The notes: generated by a model from the sequence alone, not told the origin. Positions 35,317 through 46,195 are shown, counted from the stretch's first letter. The stretch is DNA of 64,000 nt from Desulfosarcina sp. OttesenSCG-928-A07 (GCA_030267325.1 JAJDJS010000001.1:95028-159027); one strand, 5' to 3'. Program-made: numbers and translations.

Positions 35317-36541
35317 GGCGCAGGGCCTCCACCGGATTGATGCGGGCCGCCTGCCGGGCCGGATAAACCGTTGCGGCAAAACAAATCCCCATGGTGCACA
35401 GGATGATCATGAACACACTGGCCGGCTGAAGGTCTACGGGCAGGGTGGTGATGTAAAATATGTCTGCCGGCAGCCGGATCAGGTTTGATTCCTTTAATAC
35501 CGTGCACAGGATCAGGCCGGCGATTGTGCCGATAACGGTGCCGATCAGCCCGATGGCCATTCCGCTGACAACAAAAATGCGTCCCACATCCGCGGATGTG
35601 GCGCCCATGGTTTTCAGAATGGCGATATCTTTCCGTTTTTCCATCACCCGCATCACCAGCGAACCGGCAATGTTGAACGCAGCCACCAAAACGATCAGCG
35701 TGAGTATGATGAACATAGCAATTTTTTCCAGTTGAATGGCGGAAAAAAGGCTCTGGTTCATTTCCTGCCAGGTTTCCATGGCATACTTGCTGCCGATTTT
35801 TTGTTTCAGGGCATGGGCGGCTTGGGACGTCCGATCCATCTGGGTCAGGCGAAGCTCAATACCGCTGACCGTGCCGGGCATCCGGAAGAGTTTCTGGGCA
35901 TCGGAAAGCCGGATAAAGGCCATGCTGTTGTCAAATTCGTACATACCCGATGAAAATAAATCCGCCACCCGGAATTTGACCATGGCCGGGATATGGCCGA
36001 TGGGCGAGAGTGCGCCTCTGGGCGAAATCACATAAATGGTGCTGCCCTTGATGGCCCCCAGGCTTCGTGCCAATCCTTTCCCCAGAATAATTTCCGGTAC
36101 TGACGGGGATGATCCCCCATGAGAGCGATCCGGTTGCGGAGAAAGGGCCGAAAGGTCCAGTCCCTGGACGATATTTTGTTTCTGCTGTTCGTCCACGCCC
36201 TTTAACATGGCGCCGGATGCCTGATGGGCGGAACGAAGGATCACCTGGGCGGCAATAAAAGGAGCAGCCACGTCAACACCGGCTGTGGCTTTCGCCTCGT
36301 CCAGCACCTGCGGGTAGTCGGTAAAGGGCGCATCGGGCCCGGTGATGACCAGGTGCGGACGAACGCCCAGAATCCGTGTTTTAATGTCTGACTCAAACCC
36401 GCTCATCACGGAAATGACCACCATGAGCGCCATTACCCCCACGGCCACGCCGGCAACGGACAGCACCGTGACCAACGAGATAAAAGCCCTTTTTTGCCGG
36501 GTTCGGAGATAACGCCGGGATACAGTGGCCACAAATGACAT
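35309..36541 (-). CDS. lolC: Lipoprotein-releasing ABC transporter permease LolC/E
   Basis: 410 aa. One N-terminal membrane helix (FISLVTVLSVAGVAVGVMALMVVISVMSGFE region), a large periplasmic MacB-type domain (about 50-265), and three C-terminal membrane helices with IFVVSGMAIGLIGTVIGTIAGL and the end PARQAARINPVEALRHG typical of LolC/LolE. A single permease gene is present, as in many non-enteric bacteria where one LolF-like protein forms the homodimer. AGGA upstream; follows lysS by 43 bp. Confidence 0.93.
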   Translation of the reverse strand: MSFVATVSRRYLRTRQKRAFISLVTVLSVAGVAVGVMALMVVISVMSGFESDIKTRILGVRPHLVITGPDAPFTDYPQVLDEAKATAGVDVAAPFIAAQVILRSAHQASGAMLKGVDEQQKQNIVQGLDLSALSPQPDRSHGGSSPSVPEIILGKGLARSLGAIKGSTIYVISPRGALSPIGHIPAMVKFRVADLFSSGMYEFDNSMAFIRLSDAQKLFRMPGTVSGIELRLTQMDRTSQAAHALKQKIGSKYAMETWQEMNQSLFSAIQLEKIAMFIILTLIVLVAAFNIAGSLVMRVMEKRKDIAILKTMGATSADVGRIFVVSGMAIGLIGTVIGTIAGLILCTVLKESNLIRLPADIFYITTLPVDLQPASVFMIILCTMGICFAATVYPARQAARINPVEALRHG

Positions 36542-36584
36542 GGAAAATCCTGTTTCTGGTGGTGGAAAGGGGTTGTCCGGCGGT

Positions 36585-38072
36585 TCAAGCGCCCGCTGCC
36601 CTGGGTTTCATGTGCGGAAACAGAATCACTTCACGAATGGAGGGCGAATCCGTCAGAAGCATGACCAGCCGGTCAATGCCGATGCCTTCACCGGCCGTGG
36701 GCGGCATGCCGTATTCCAGCGCCTCAATATAATCTTCGTCCATCAGGTGGGCTTCGGTGTCCCCGGCCTTGCGATCCGCCACTTGCTGGAGAAACCGTTC
36801 CCGTTGGTCATCCGGGTCGTTGAGTTCCGAAAACCCGTTGGCCAGCTCTCTGCCGGCAATAAACAGTTCGAAACGTTCGGTCAGTTCCGGATGGGTATCA
36901 CTCCGCCGGGAAAGGGGGGACACTTCCGCCGGATACCCGGTGATGAAGGTGGGCTGAATCAGGTGAGGCTCCACCAGTACATCAAACAATTTGGTGATGA
37001 TTTTTCCGATCCGCTCGGTTTTTGTCAGTTTGATGCCTTTTTCCGCTGCTGTTTCCAGGAGTTTGGACTTGTCGGAAAGGGCTGCCGGATCCACACCTCC
37101 AATGGTTTCCAAGGCTTCAAACAAAGATAGTCGCTTCCAGGTGCCGCCCATCTGAATCTCATGGCCCTGGTAGGAAATCAGCGTGCTGCCGGTGACGGTT
37201 TCCGCGATATGGGACAAAAGCGCTTCGGTCAGCGTCATCAGGTCTTGGTAGGTGGCGTAGGCCTGGTAAAACTCCACCATGGTAAATTCCGGATTGTGCC
37301 GGGTGGAAACACCTTCGTTTCTGAAGTTCCGATTGATTTCAAATACCCGTTCAAATCCGCCCACCACCAGCCGTTTGAGATAAAGCTCAGGTGCAATACG
37401 CAAATAAAGGGGAATATCCAGGGCATGGTGATGGGTGGCAAAGGGTGTGGCTTCGGCACCGCCCGGAATGGGCTGCATCATGGGGGTTTCCACTTCCAGA
37501 AAATCCCGGGAAAGAAAAAATTCCCGCATGGTCTGGATGATTTTACTGCGGCGCAGAAAGATTTCCCTGACTTCGGGATTCATGACAAGGTCAATATAGC
37601 GCTGGCGGTATCGTTTTTCCGGATCTTTGAGGCCGTGGAACTTTTCCGGCAGAGGGCGCATGGATTTTGACACAAGCCGCACATCATCGGCCAGAAGCGT
37701 CCATTCTCCGGTTTTGGTACGGAACAAAGTTCCCCGAAGTCCGATAAAATCACCTGTATCCAGGCGTTTGAACAGGGCGTAGGCAGCCTCTCCCACCTTG
37801 TCCTGCCGCACATAGGCCTGCATCATGCCGGTTCGGTCCCTGAACCGGATAAAAGCGGATTTGCCGAACCGGTTGATGGCCATCATTCTGCCGGAAACGG
37901 TAAATACCGGATCATCGGTTTCCAGGTCATCGGAAAGCCCGGCAATACGGGTGGTGATATCGCAGATGGTGTGGGCGGGGACAAAATTGTTGGGAAACAA
38001 GTTGATCCCGTCCGCTTGCAGGCTGTTTGCTTTTTCTTTCCACTTGCTCAGGATATCTTTAGGGCTGTCCAT
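36585..38072 (-). CDS. lysS: Lysyl-tRNA synthetase (class II)
   Basis: 495 aa. OB-fold anticodon domain (FTVSGRMMAINRFGKSAFIRFRD) at about 60-150, class II motif 2 RNEGVSTRHNPEFTMVEFYQAYA near 265 and motif 3 GIGIDRLVMLLTDSPSIREVILFP at the C-terminus. Charges tRNA-Lys. GGAG precedes the ATG. It begins the minus-strand run lysS-lolC-lolD-bamA, a gene order frequent in deltaproteobacteria. Confidence 0.96.
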   Translation of the reverse strand: MDSPKDILSKWKEKANSLQADGINLFPNNFVPAHTICDITTRIAGLSDDLETDDPVFTVSGRMMAINRFGKSAFIRFRDRTGMMQAYVRQDKVGEAAYALFKRLDTGDFIGLRGTLFRTKTGEWTLLADDVRLVSKSMRPLPEKFHGLKDPEKRYRQRYIDLVMNPEVREIFLRRSKIIQTMREFFLSRDFLEVETPMMQPIPGGAEATPFATHHHALDIPLYLRIAPELYLKRLVVGGFERVFEINRNFRNEGVSTRHNPEFTMVEFYQAYATYQDLMTLTEALLSHIAETVTGSTLISYQGHEIQMGGTWKRLSLFEALETIGGVDPAALSDKSKLLETAAEKGIKLTKTERIGKIITKLFDVLVEPHLIQPTFITGYPAEVSPLSRRSDTHPELTERFELFIAGRELANGFSELNDPDDQRERFLQQVADRKAGDTEAHLMDEDYIEALEYGMPPTAGEGIGIDRLVMLLTDSPSIREVILFPHMKPRAAGA

Positions 38073-38538
38073 GTCTTCTCCGCGATAATCACCCGTTTGA
38101 TCTAAAAGCTCAATTCGGGCGCGATATTTGTATCTGTATCTGTTTCAGCCCGCTATCCCTATCACCATTCATCACAGAACAACCGCGTTTTTATTGAACG
38201 ATATGAATTTATAACTGTTTTTATGCCCCCAAACACATCTGGGGCGTAGTCATGTCACATAAATTCAAAAGGTTAAAAAAATAAGACGCAGTTTGCCATT
38301 TTTTGTTATGGCTGGCCTGAAAACGATTAGACGCAATTTGCTACCGTATTTGGCAAAGGGTGTCAAGAAGGTGTCAGGGTTCGTTTATCGGCCGTCCTTG
38401 GGCCGCTTTGAAGGAGAGGATCAAAATGGTGTTTCGGGCGAAATGAATCTGGCATTGGCATGGGCTCTGTCTTATAGTACGAATCCCGCCATGTTTGAAG
38501 CAGCGGGCACACCACACTGATCGAATACAGGAGATATC
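38073..38538. other. Intergenic region between divergent lysS and djlA-like gene
   Basis: 466 bp with no convincing gene; a 75-codon reading at 38293-38520 lacks a good start and family resemblance. Visible structure: a CCCC...GGGG palindrome near 38226-38244, and a 15-bp direct repeat with two mismatches, AGACGCAGTTTGCCA (38284) and AGACGCAATTTGCTA (38329), 45 bp apart, which could be regulator sites. Near 38192 a short stretch (ACGATATGAATTTAT) recalls the MITE-like family but is too short to call. Confidence 0.5.
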
Positions 38539-39333
38539 ATGGGTTGGAAAGGAAAGATCATCGGCGGGGCCATTGGATTTTTTCTGGGAGGGCCTTTGGG
38601 TGCCATCTTGGGTACGGTTGTCGGCCATGCTGTTGATACCGGCGCGGAGCTTGACCGACTGTCCGATATGCGGGGGGATGCTGCGGGCCGGCGGGAGCGT
38701 CCGTCCGGTCGCCGGTTGTGGGGCATGGAAAAACAGCAGCTCACCTTTTTTGTTGCTGCTTTTTCCATGCTGGCCAAACTGAGCAAGGCCGACGGCCGGG
38801 TATCATCCGAAGAAATTGATTCTGTTGAAGAATTCATTCAACAGGACCTGCGGCTGGATCCGGAACGCCGCCGCATGGCCATTGAAATTTTCCGCACTGC
38901 AGTGAAATCGCCGGTCAGGTTTGAGGATTTCGCCCGCCAATTCCATCGCCAGTTTTATCGCCAACCCCAGATGCACGAACTCATGATTGATATTCTGCTG
39001 CGGGTGGCGGTTGCCGACGGTATCCTGACGGATGGAGAGGAAAAACTCATTCTTTCGGCAGTGGAAATTTTTGGGTTCAGCCAGGTGCGTTACCAGCAGC
39101 TCAAGGAAAAATACGTCAACACCACCGATAAGGCCTATGCGGTCCTGGGATGCAATCCCGGTGATTCTGATGCGGAGGTCAAGCGGTGCTACCGCCAAAG
39201 GGTTCAGGAATACCACCCGGATAAAATCGCATCCAGGGGACTTCCGCCGGATTTTACCCGTCTGGCCGAAGAAAAATTCCGTGAAATTCAGGAGGCTTGG
39301 GAAAAGATCAAGGCCGCCCGGAACATTCCTTAA
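38539..39333 (+). CDS. TerB/DnaJ-domain co-chaperone (DjlA-like)
   Basis: 264 aa. A glycine-rich N-terminal membrane segment (IIGGAIGFFLGGPLGAILGTVVGHAV), a central TerB-type helical domain (FFVAAFSMLAKLSKADGRVSSEEI ... LLRVAVADGILTDGEEKLI) and a C-terminal J domain (KAYAVLGCNPGDSDAEVKRCYR) with the HPD motif in YHPDKI near residue 230. This is the DjlA layout: a membrane-anchored DnaK co-chaperone. GGAG eight bases upstream. Stands alone between lysS and secA. Confidence 0.88.
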   Translation: MGWKGKIIGGAIGFFLGGPLGAILGTVVGHAVDTGAELDRLSDMRGDAAGRRERPSGRRLWGMEKQQLTFFVAAFSMLAKLSKADGRVSSEEIDSVEEFIQQDLRLDPERRRMAIEIFRTAVKSPVRFEDFARQFHRQFYRQPQMHELMIDILLRVAVADGILTDGEEKLILSAVEIFGFSQVRYQQLKEKYVNTTDKAYAVLGCNPGDSDAEVKRCYRQRVQEYHPDKIASRGLPPDFTRLAEEKFREIQEAWEKIKAARNIP

Positions 39334-39430
39334 GGGGTGGTTTTCTTTGTTCTTGAGGGGTTTTTAAAAATAAAGTAAAAATACGCGGTTGCAGATCAAA
39401 AAGAACGGGCGGGAGGTGAACGCCCCACAG

Positions 39431-39446
39431 GTCCGTTGGAACGGAC
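39431..39446 (+). promoter_or_regulatory. Hairpin in the secA leader
   Basis: GTCCGTT-gg-AACGGAC is a perfect stem, preceded by GGGCG/CGCCC (39408-39427). Both lie in the 166-bp gap before secA and could be a leader structure or weak terminator for the preceding gene. No SecM-like arrest peptide was found. Confidence 0.35.
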
Positions 39447-39499
39447 AGAGACATATTTTTGATGCGGATTGATCTCACGCTAGCGGAGAGTCGATAAAG

Positions 39500-42031
39500 A
39501 TGATTATAAAATGGTTGACCCGAATTTTCGGCAGTAAAAACGAACGTGAACTCAAACGGATGCTTCCGTTGGTGGAGGCCATCAATGCCCTGGAACCGGA
39601 GATGCAGGCGCTTTCCGATGATGCCCTCAAAGCCCAGACCGACAAACTCAAAGAACGGCTTTCAGCCGGTGAAACCCTGGACGATATTCTTCCCGAGGCC
39701 TTTGCCACGGTAAGGGAAGCATCGGTTCGGGCCCTGGGACTGCGCCATTACGATGTGCAGCTCATCGGCGGCATGGTGCTGCATTCCGGGAAAATCGCTG
39801 AAATGAAAACCGGCGAGGGAAAAACCCTGGTGGCCACTTTGCCGGCCTATCTCAACGCCCTTTCCGGTCATGGGGTGCATGTGGTGACGGTGAACGACTA
39901 TCTGGCCCGCCGGGATACCGAGTGGATGGGAAAAGTCTATACCTTTCTGGGCATGACCGTGGGCACCATTCAGCACGGCCTGGACGATAATGAGCGAAAA
40001 ACGGCTTATGGCGCGGATATCACCTATGGCACCAATAACGAATTCGGTTTTGATTATCTCCGGGATAACATGAAGTTTTACGCCGAGGAACTGGTTCAGC
40101 GGGAGCTTTCTTACGCCATTGTGGATGAGGTGGACAGCATTCTCATTGATGAGGCCCGAACACCGCTGATTATTTCCGGACCTGCCGAAAAATCCACCCA
40201 GCTTTACGAACAGGTCAACCTCATTATCCCCAGGCTGACGGCGGATGTGGATTACAAGGTGGATGAAAAGGCCAGGTCTGCCATCCTGACCGAAGAAGGC
40301 GTGGCGCAGGTGGAAAAACTCCTGGGCGTGGACAACCTGTACGATCCCGTCAATATCGAGCTTCTGCACCACACCAACCAGGCCCTCAAGGCCCATGCCC
40401 TGTTCAAACGGGATGTGGATTACATTGTCAAAGACGGCGAGGTCATCATTGTGGATGAATTCACCGGGCGCCTCATGCCTGGTCGCCGTTACAGCGAGGG
40501 GCTTCACCAGGCCCTGGAGGCAAAGGAAAGCGTCAAGATCGAAAACGAGAACCAGACCCTTGCCACCATTACCTTTCAGAATTATTTCCGCATGTACGGC
40601 AAACTGTCCGGTATGACCGGTACGGCCGATACCGAAGCTGCGGAATTCAAAAAAATTTACAACCTGGATGTGGTGATGGTGCCCACCAACGCCCCCATGA
40701 TCCGAAAGGATTTTCCGGATCTGATTTACAAAACCCGCCGGGAAAAATTTGCCGCCGCCATCGAGGAAATCAAGGCGCTTTACAAAAAGGGACAGCCCGT
40801 GCTGGTGGGCACGGTTTCCATTGATGTGTCCGAGAAGGTGTCCAAAGAACTTAAAAAACATGGTGTTCCCCACGAGGTGCTCAACGCCAAAAACCACGAG
40901 AAAGAAGCGGAAATCATTTCCATGGCCGGCCAGAAGGGATCGGTGACCATTTCCACCAACATGGCCGGACGCGGGACCGACATTGTACTGGGCGAGGGGG
41001 TGACCGAACTTGGCGGGCTTCACATTCTGGGAACCGAACGCCATGAAAGCCGGCGGATCGACAACCAGCTGCGAGGGCGTTCGGGCCGCCAGGGCGATCC
41101 CGGCTCATCGCGGTTTTATCTTTCCCTGGAAGATGATCTGCTCCGCATTTTTGGCGGTGAACGCATGACCGCCATCATGAACCGCCTCGGCATGGAAGAG
41201 GGCGAGCCCATTGAACACAACCTCATCAGCCGGGCCATTGAAAATGCCCAGACCAAGGTGGAAGGCCACAATTTTGACATCCGGAAGCAGCTCATCGAAT
41301 ACGATGATGTGATGAACCAGCAGCGGGAGGTGATTTACCGCCAGCGCCGGGATCTGCTCACCGGCGTGGACCTCAAGTCCACCATTTCCGATATCATGCT
41401 GGAAGCGGCTGAAACCATCGCCCACCAGTTTGCAAGCGACCGGGATCTTCCGGAAGACTGGGACTGGACCGCCATTTCCGATGCGGTATTCGGCCAGTTC
41501 AATTTCCGGCTTTCACCCCTTGATAAAGATGGAATGGATGGCCTGAACCCCGAAGGCCTGGCGGATGAAATTTTTGAGCAGGCCAAAATTCGGTATGACG
41601 AAAAAGTGGAGATTATCGGGGAAGCGCAGTTCAGGCAAATTGAGCGCATGATCATGCTGACCCGTGTGGACGCCAAGTGGAAGGACCACCTGCTTTCCAT
41701 GGACCATCTCAAGCAGGGGATCGGCCTTCGGGGATATGCCCAGCAGAACCCGCTTCTTATTTATAAAAAAGAAGGGTTCAACATGTTCCAGGAAATGATC
41801 GAACAGATCAAAATCGATACGTTAAGAATCCTTTTCTGGAGTCAGATTGAAGAGCCCGAAGCTGTTGAAGAGATCCAGAAACCCAAAACCCAGAAACTGA
41901 TTTTTTCAGGCGGCGGCGACGAAGCGGCGGCTGCCAAAAAACCGGTGAAGCGGGAAGCGGACAAGGTGGGCCGGAACGATTTGTGCCCCTGCGGAAGCGG
42001 GAAAAAATACAAAAAATGCTGTGGCGCCTGA
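39500..42031 (+). CDS. secA: Preprotein translocase ATPase SecA
   Basis: 843 aa. NBD1 with Walker [21 protein letters not shown] and [19 protein letters not shown]; preprotein cross-linking domain; NBD2 with [16 protein letters not shown] and [16 protein letters not shown]; helical wing and scaffold; and a C-terminal zinc/SecB-binding motif [16 protein letters not shown]. It drives Sec export at the inner membrane. GGAG lies upstream of the ATG. The next gene begins 43 bp after its stop. Confidence 0.97.
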   Translation: MIIKWLTRIFGSKNERELKRMLPLVEAINALEPEMQALSDDALKAQTDKLKERLSAGETLDDILPEAFATVREASVRALGLRHYDVQLIGGMVLHSGKIAEMKTGEGKTLVATLPAYLNALSGHGVHVVTVNDYLARRDTEWMGKVYTFLGMTVGTIQHGLDDNERKTAYGADITYGTNNEFGFDYLRDNMKFYAEELVQRELSYAIVDEVDSILIDEARTPLIISGPAEKSTQLYEQVNLIIPRLTADVDYKVDEKARSAILTEEGVAQVEKLLGVDNLYDPVNIELLHHTNQALKAHALFKRDVDYIVKDGEVIIVDEFTGRLMPGRRYSEGLHQALEAKESVKIENENQTLATITFQNYFRMYGKLSGMTGTADTEAAEFKKIYNLDVVMVPTNAPMIRKDFPDLIYKTRREKFAAAIEEIKALYKKGQPVLVGTVSIDVSEKVSKELKKHGVPHEVLNAKNHEKEAEIISMAGQKGSVTISTNMAGRGTDIVLGEGVTELGGLHILGTERHESRRIDNQLRGRSGRQGDPGSSRFYLSLEDDLLRIFGGERMTAIMNRLGMEEGEPIEHNLISRAIENAQTKVEGHNFDIRKQLIEYDDVMNQQREVIYRQRRDLLTGVDLKSTISDIMLEAAETIAHQFASDRDLPEDWDWTAISDAVFGQFNFRLSPLDKDGMDGLNPEGLADEIFEQAKIRYDEKVEIIGEAQFRQIERMIMLTRVDAKWKDHLLSMDHLKQGIGLRGYAQQNPLLIYKKEGFNMFQEMIEQIKIDTLRILFWSQIEEPEAVEEIQKPKTQKLIFSGGGDEAAAAKKPVKREADKVGRNDLCPCGSGKKYKKCCGA

Positions 42032-42074
42032 TCGCCGGATTTCCCGCCCCAAACGCGGTTTTTGCGAGGTTACC

Positions 42075-42551
42075 ATGACAACGGATCAGGGCTTTCGGGT
42101 CGGCATTGTTTCAGATACCCACGGACTGGTCCGGCCGGAGGTGCTTGCGGCCCTTTCCGGCTGCGGCCAGATTCTCCATGCCGGCGATGTGGGCGATGCT
42201 GCTGTTCTTCGCCGGCTTGAAGAAATCGCACCAGTGACCGCGGTCCGGGGAAATACCGATCACGGGGCGTTGGCTGCGTTGCTTCCCATGAGCGAGATGG
42301 TGAGCATTGAAAATGTGTTCTTCTATATTCTCCACGAACTTTCCGGGCTGGATCTGGATCCTGTGGCAGCTGGCATTCAGGTGGTGGTGAGCGGCCACAC
42401 CCACCAGCCGGAGATGGTCCGAAAAAACGGGGTTATCTACCTCAATCCGGGAAGTGCCGGATATCGCCGCCACCACTATCCAGTATCCATTGCGGTGGCG
42501 CAGATCGAAAACAGCATCATCACCCCCCATCTGGTGGAAATCTCCTGCTGA
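42075..42551 (+). CDS. YfcE/MJ0936-type metallophosphoesterase
   Basis: 158 aa from ATG 42075, which has GAGG upstream; a reading that overlaps secA is open but less likely. Calcineurin-like motifs: VGIVSDTHG (9-17), LHAGDVGD, VRGNTDHGAL, VSGHTHQPEM and YLNPGSAGYRR, the full set for binding two metals. YfcE-like enzymes hydrolyse phosphodiesters; the physiological substrate is unknown. Confidence 0.9.
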   Translation: MTTDQGFRVGIVSDTHGLVRPEVLAALSGCGQILHAGDVGDAAVLRRLEEIAPVTAVRGNTDHGALAALLPMSEMVSIENVFFYILHELSGLDLDPVAAGIQVVVSGHTHQPEMVRKNGVIYLNPGSAGYRRHHYPVSIAVAQIENSIITPHLVEISC

Positions 42552-42713
42552 CCGGAACGGGGCTTTGTCCATGGTGTATCTTGGGGATTGCGTCTTGTCG
42601 GACGACTTTCCCGGGGAAAGGACTTCAACTTTACAATCCCCTGGAAATGGTTATACTGTCTGCTGAAAATTGGCTGTCAGCTTTCTATCTTCCACCCTGA
42701 TCCAGTATTTGTC

Positions 42714-43022
42714 ATGACCTCATACCAGCCGGAACTGCAAAACGATACGGAAGCCCGTGGAAAGACGGGAAAACCGCCTCTCTACCGGGTGCTTTTGCAC
42801 AATGACGATTACACCACCATGGAATTTGTCATTGATATCCTGCGGAAGGTTTTCAACAAATCGCCAGAGGCGGCGGAAACCATTATGCTGAATGTCCACC
42901 GCCAGGGAATGGGCGTGTGCGGCGTGTTCCCCTATGAAATTGCCGAAACCAAGGTGGATCAGGTTCACAACCTTGCCCGTCAAAACGAATTCCCGCTGCG
43001 ATGCAGCATGGAACAGGAATAA
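42714..43022 (+). CDS. clpS: ATP-dependent Clp protease adaptor ClpS
   Basis: 102 aa from ATG 42714 (MTSYQPELQN), close to the family length; an upstream extension is rejected for lack of conservation. Signature YRVLLHNDDYTTMEFVIDIL (N-degron pocket with Asn-Asp-Asp), VFNKSPEAAETIMLNVHRQG and C-terminal FPLRCSMEQE. ClpS delivers substrates with Leu, Phe, Trp or Tyr N-termini to ClpA, encoded 15 bp downstream. Confidence 0.94.
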   Translation: MTSYQPELQNDTEARGKTGKPPLYRVLLHNDDYTTMEFVIDILRKVFNKSPEAAETIMLNVHRQGMGVCGVFPYEIAETKVDQVHNLARQNEFPLRCSMEQE

Positions 43023-43037
43023 AAACAGGAAATATCC

Positions 43038-45278
43038 ATGATCAACAAGGAGCTTAGTGCCACATTAGGATTTGCCGTTCGGGAAGCCAAAAAGCGCAGA
43101 CACGAATATGTGAGTGTGGAACATGTGCTTTTTGCCATTCTTCATGACCGCTCCGGACTTGAAATTGTTGAGAAATGCGGTGGCAGCGCCGATAACATCA
43201 AAGCCAACCTGGAAACATTTTTCAACGAAAGCATGGAAATCATTCCAGCGGAAAATGACTATGTGCTTCAGCAGACCATCGGCTTTCAGCGGGTGATTCA
43301 AAGGGCAGTCAACCACGTGCGATCCGCTGAAAAAAAAGAGGTGGCGGTCAGTGATGTTCTGGCGTCCATTTTCATGGAAAAAGATTCCCATGCGGTTTAT
43401 GTCCTGAACGAAGAAGGAATATCGCGGCTGGATGTGCTGCGGGCCGTATCCCATGGCATGCCCGCGTCCGATTCACCGGAAAGTGCTGATCCCGCAGAAT
43501 CCGACGACCGGAAAAAAAACCCCAAAAAATCCAGTTTTCTGGAACTTTACACCACCAATCTCATTGATCAGGCAGCCGGAGGACGGCTTGACCCCCTGAT
43601 CGGCCGTGAACCGGAGATGGCGCGTGCCCTTCAAGTGCTCTGTCGCCGTCGGAAGAACAATCCGATTTTTGTGGGCGAGCCGGGCGTGGGAAAAACCGCC
43701 ATGGCCGAGGGACTGGCCCAGAAAATCTGGGATGGCAAGGTGCCGGAACTGCTCAAGGATGTCCGGATTTATGCTCTGGATCTGGGCGGTATGCTGGCCG
43801 GTTCAAAGTTCAGGGGTGATTTTGAGCAGCGCCTCAAGGGTGTTGTGGCGGAACTCAAAAAACGAAAAAACGCCATTCTTTTTATTGACGAGATCCATAC
43901 CCTGGTGGGTGCGGGTGCCACCAGCAGCGGCACCATGGATGCCAGCAATATCCTCAAACCCTTTTTGTCCACCGGAGAGCTGCGCTGTATCGGGTCCACC
44001 ACCTACGAAGAGTACAAAAATCATTTTGAAAAGGACCGGGCGCTTTCACGGCGATTTGAAAAAATCGACATGCCTGAGCCGTCCGTTGAGGAATCCGTCA
44101 AAATCCTTAAAGGACTCCGCTCCCGGTATGAGGAACACCACAACATCCAGTACACGGAATCCGCCTTGCGGGCCGCCTGCGACCTGTCGGTGAAATACCT
44201 CAACGACCGGTTCCTGCCGGACAAGGCCATTGATGTCATGGATGAGGCCGGTGCAGCGATCCGGTTGTCTGGTGTATCCCACAGGCGGTGGATTCATCCG
44301 TCGGATATTGAAAAAATCGTTGCCAAGATTGCCCGCATTCCTGAAATCAGTGTGTCCACCTCCGACAAGGTCAAACTGGAGCATTTAAAGGAAAATCTGC
44401 AGGCAGTGGTATTTGGACAGGACAGTGCCATTGACGCCCTTGCCACTGCCATCAAGCGGGCCCGAGCAGGCCTGGGGCACCCGGAAAAACCGGTTGGCGC
44501 TTTTTTGTTTGCCGGTCCGACAGGTGTCGGCAAAACTGAAGTGGCCCGCCAGGTGGCCCGGCTTCTGGGCGTGGAATTCATGCGCTACGACATGAGCGAA
44601 TATATGGAAAAGCATGCGGTGGCCCGGCTCATCGGCGCGCCGCCGGGATATATCGGGTTTGATCAGGGGGGACTTCTCACCGACGGTGTGCGAAAGCATC
44701 CGTATAGTGTGCTGCTTCTGGATGAAATTGAAAAAGCCCATGATGATTTGTTCAATATCCTGCTCCAGGTGCTGGACCATGCCACACTCACCGACAACAA
44801 CGGAAAAAAGGCTGATTTCCGAAACGTGATCATCATGATGACGTCCAATGCCGGTTCGCGGGAAATGAGCGGCGCCACCATCGGGTTTGGCGATCCCCGG
44901 AAAGACGCGTCCGGAAAGGGAAAAAAGGCGGTTGAAAAGATCTTCAGTCCGGAATTCAGAAACCGGCTGGACGCCATCCTTCAGTTCCGCGCCCTTGACC
45001 GTGACATCATGGAAAGAATCGTGGACAAATTCATGGGGGAACTATCTGCCCAGTTGGCGGATAAACGGATTTCTCTGAAATACACATCCCGGGTTCGCAA
45101 ATGGCTGGCCACCATCGGTTACGATCCCCAATACGGGGCCCGGCCCCTTCTCCGGGTTATCCAGACCCATATCAAAGACCCGTTAACCGATGAAATTCTC
45201 TTCGGCCGGCTGGAAAAGGGCGGAACTGTCAAACTGGATATGAAAAAAGAAAAGGTGGTGTTTTCCTATAAAGAATAA
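43038..45278 (+). CDS. clpA: ATP-dependent Clp protease ATPase subunit ClpA
   Basis: 746 aa. N-domain ([21 protein letters not shown]), first AAA module with Walker [16 protein letters not shown] and Walker [10 protein letters not shown], second with [15 protein letters not shown] and [12 protein letters not shown], and the D2 C-terminal subdomain with [23 protein letters not shown]. No ClpB-type coiled-coil insertion, so ClpA. AGGAAA precedes the start. clpP is not in this window. Confidence 0.96.
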   Translation: MINKELSATLGFAVREAKKRRHEYVSVEHVLFAILHDRSGLEIVEKCGGSADNIKANLETFFNESMEIIPAENDYVLQQTIGFQRVIQRAVNHVRSAEKKEVAVSDVLASIFMEKDSHAVYVLNEEGISRLDVLRAVSHGMPASDSPESADPAESDDRKKNPKKSSFLELYTTNLIDQAAGGRLDPLIGREPEMARALQVLCRRRKNNPIFVGEPGVGKTAMAEGLAQKIWDGKVPELLKDVRIYALDLGGMLAGSKFRGDFEQRLKGVVAELKKRKNAILFIDEIHTLVGAGATSSGTMDASNILKPFLSTGELRCIGSTTYEEYKNHFEKDRALSRRFEKIDMPEPSVEESVKILKGLRSRYEEHHNIQYTESALRAACDLSVKYLNDRFLPDKAIDVMDEAGAAIRLSGVSHRRWIHPSDIEKIVAKIARIPEISVSTSDKVKLEHLKENLQAVVFGQDSAIDALATAIKRARAGLGHPEKPVGAFLFAGPTGVGKTEVARQVARLLGVEFMRYDMSEYMEKHAVARLIGAPPGYIGFDQGGLLTDGVRKHPYSVLLLDEIEKAHDDLFNILLQVLDHATLTDNNGKKADFRNVIIMMTSNAGSREMSGATIGFGDPRKDASGKGKKAVEKIFSPEFRNRLDAILQFRALDRDIMERIVDKFMGELSAQLADKRISLKYTSRVRKWLATIGYDPQYGARPLLRVIQTHIKDPLTDEILFGRLEKGGTVKLDMKKEKVVFSYKE

Positions 45279-45311
45279 CTTTGTCGATTGGAAAACCACT
45301 GTTTCCTCTGT

Positions 45312-45364
45312 GCCTGAGCCGCTCCCGGATTATCTGGTCTGATCGGTTCAGGCGCTGTTTTTTT
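45312..45364 (+). terminator. Candidate terminator after clpA
   Basis: GCCTGAGCCG (45312-45321) pairs with CGGTTCAGGC (45344-45353) with one G-T pair and a 22-base loop, followed by a T-rich run at 45358-45364. Partial readthrough into aat is plausible because aat starts 30 bp later. Confidence 0.55.
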
Positions 45365-45393
45365 AACCTCACGGCATTTGGGAATTTTTTTTC

Positions 45394-46164
45394 ATGCCTG
45401 TTTTTACCCTGTCCAAGCGTCTTTCCTTCCCGCCCGCTCACATGGCCATCCGGGAGGGGCTGCTGGCCGTTGGCGGCGACCTTTGTGTGGACCGTCTGGT
45501 GCTCGCCTACCGCAAGGGAATTTTCCCTTGGTATTCCCCAGGTGCGCCCATTTTATGGTGGAGTCCGGACCCCCGGCTGGTGCTGTTTCCCAATGAACTG
45601 AAAATTTCCCGATCCCTTAAAAAACTCATCCACCAACACCGTTTCCGCATTACGCTGGATGTAAACTTTGAAGCGGTGATCCGGGCTTGTGCGGAAACAC
45701 CGCGCGCCTATGGCAGCGGAACCTGGATCACCCCTGAAATGAAAGCTGCCTATTGCGCCCTTCACCGTCACGGATATGCCCATTCTGTGGAAGCCTGGCA
45801 GGACGGTACCCTGGTGGGCGGGCTGTATGGGGTGGTGATGGGCCGGGTCTTCTTTGGCGAATCCATGTTCACCCGGGTGAGCAACGCCTCGAAGGTTGCT
45901 TTTGTCATGCTTGTGGAGCATCTCCGGAAGCTTGATTTTGCCCTTGTGGACTGTCAGGTCAAAACCGATCACCTGATGCGGTTTGGCGCGCGGGAGATTT
46001 CCCGAAAACGGTTTCTGGAAATCCTTTCCACTGCCATTGACGACAACACAGGAGCTGCGGATTCGGTCACTCCGCCTGTTTTTTCTCTTTTTTTCGATAG
46101 CCCCTCCCATGCCTTTACAGATAGGCGAAAGGGTAATCCGGCGGGTGGCCGGCCGGACGATTGA
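45394..46164 (+). CDS. aat: Leucyl/phenylalanyl-tRNA-protein transferase
   Basis: 256 aa. Signature near the N-terminus FPPAHMAIREGLLAVGGDL and the substrate pocket KGIFPWYSPGAPILWWSPDPR (split: GIFPWYSPGAPILWWSPD near 47-64), then GSGTWITPEMKAAY, SVEAWQDGTLVGGLYG and FFGESMF. Adds Leu or Phe to N-terminal Lys/Arg, creating the degron that ClpS recognises; with clpS and clpA just upstream the pathway is encoded in one place. The last about 25 residues are unlike the family and may be a local extension. Confidence 0.94.
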   Translation: MPVFTLSKRLSFPPAHMAIREGLLAVGGDLCVDRLVLAYRKGIFPWYSPGAPILWWSPDPRLVLFPNELKISRSLKKLIHQHRFRITLDVNFEAVIRACAETPRAYGSGTWITPEMKAAYCALHRHGYAHSVEAWQDGTLVGGLYGVVMGRVFFGESMFTRVSNASKVAFVMLVEHLRKLDFALVDCQVKTDHLMRFGAREISRKRFLEILSTAIDDNTGAADSVTPPVFSLFFDSPSHAFTDRRKGNPAGGRPDD

Positions 46165-46166
46165 AA

Positions 46167-46195
46167 TTGACAAATCAGACGGAGGTGATTAGTTT
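46167..46195 (+). promoter_or_regulatory. Candidate promoter for the selenoprotein gene
   Basis: TTGACA (46167-46172), 17-bp spacer, TAGTTT (46190-46195), about 96 bp upstream of the ATG at 46292. The -35 is perfect, the -10 poor. Confidence 0.35.

Noticed and set aside
38185..38225. Possible sixth MITE-like copy (ACGATATGAATTTATAACTG)
   Set aside because: Only about 20 bp resemble copy C; neither terminus is present.
38293..38520. 75-codon open frame upstream of the djlA-like gene
   Set aside because: No Shine-Dalgarno sequence, low resemblance to any protein, and repeat-like non-coding sequence at its start.
42588..42713. N-terminal extension of clpS by 42 residues
   Set aside because: Extension is unlike any ClpS; ATG 42714 gives the normal family length.
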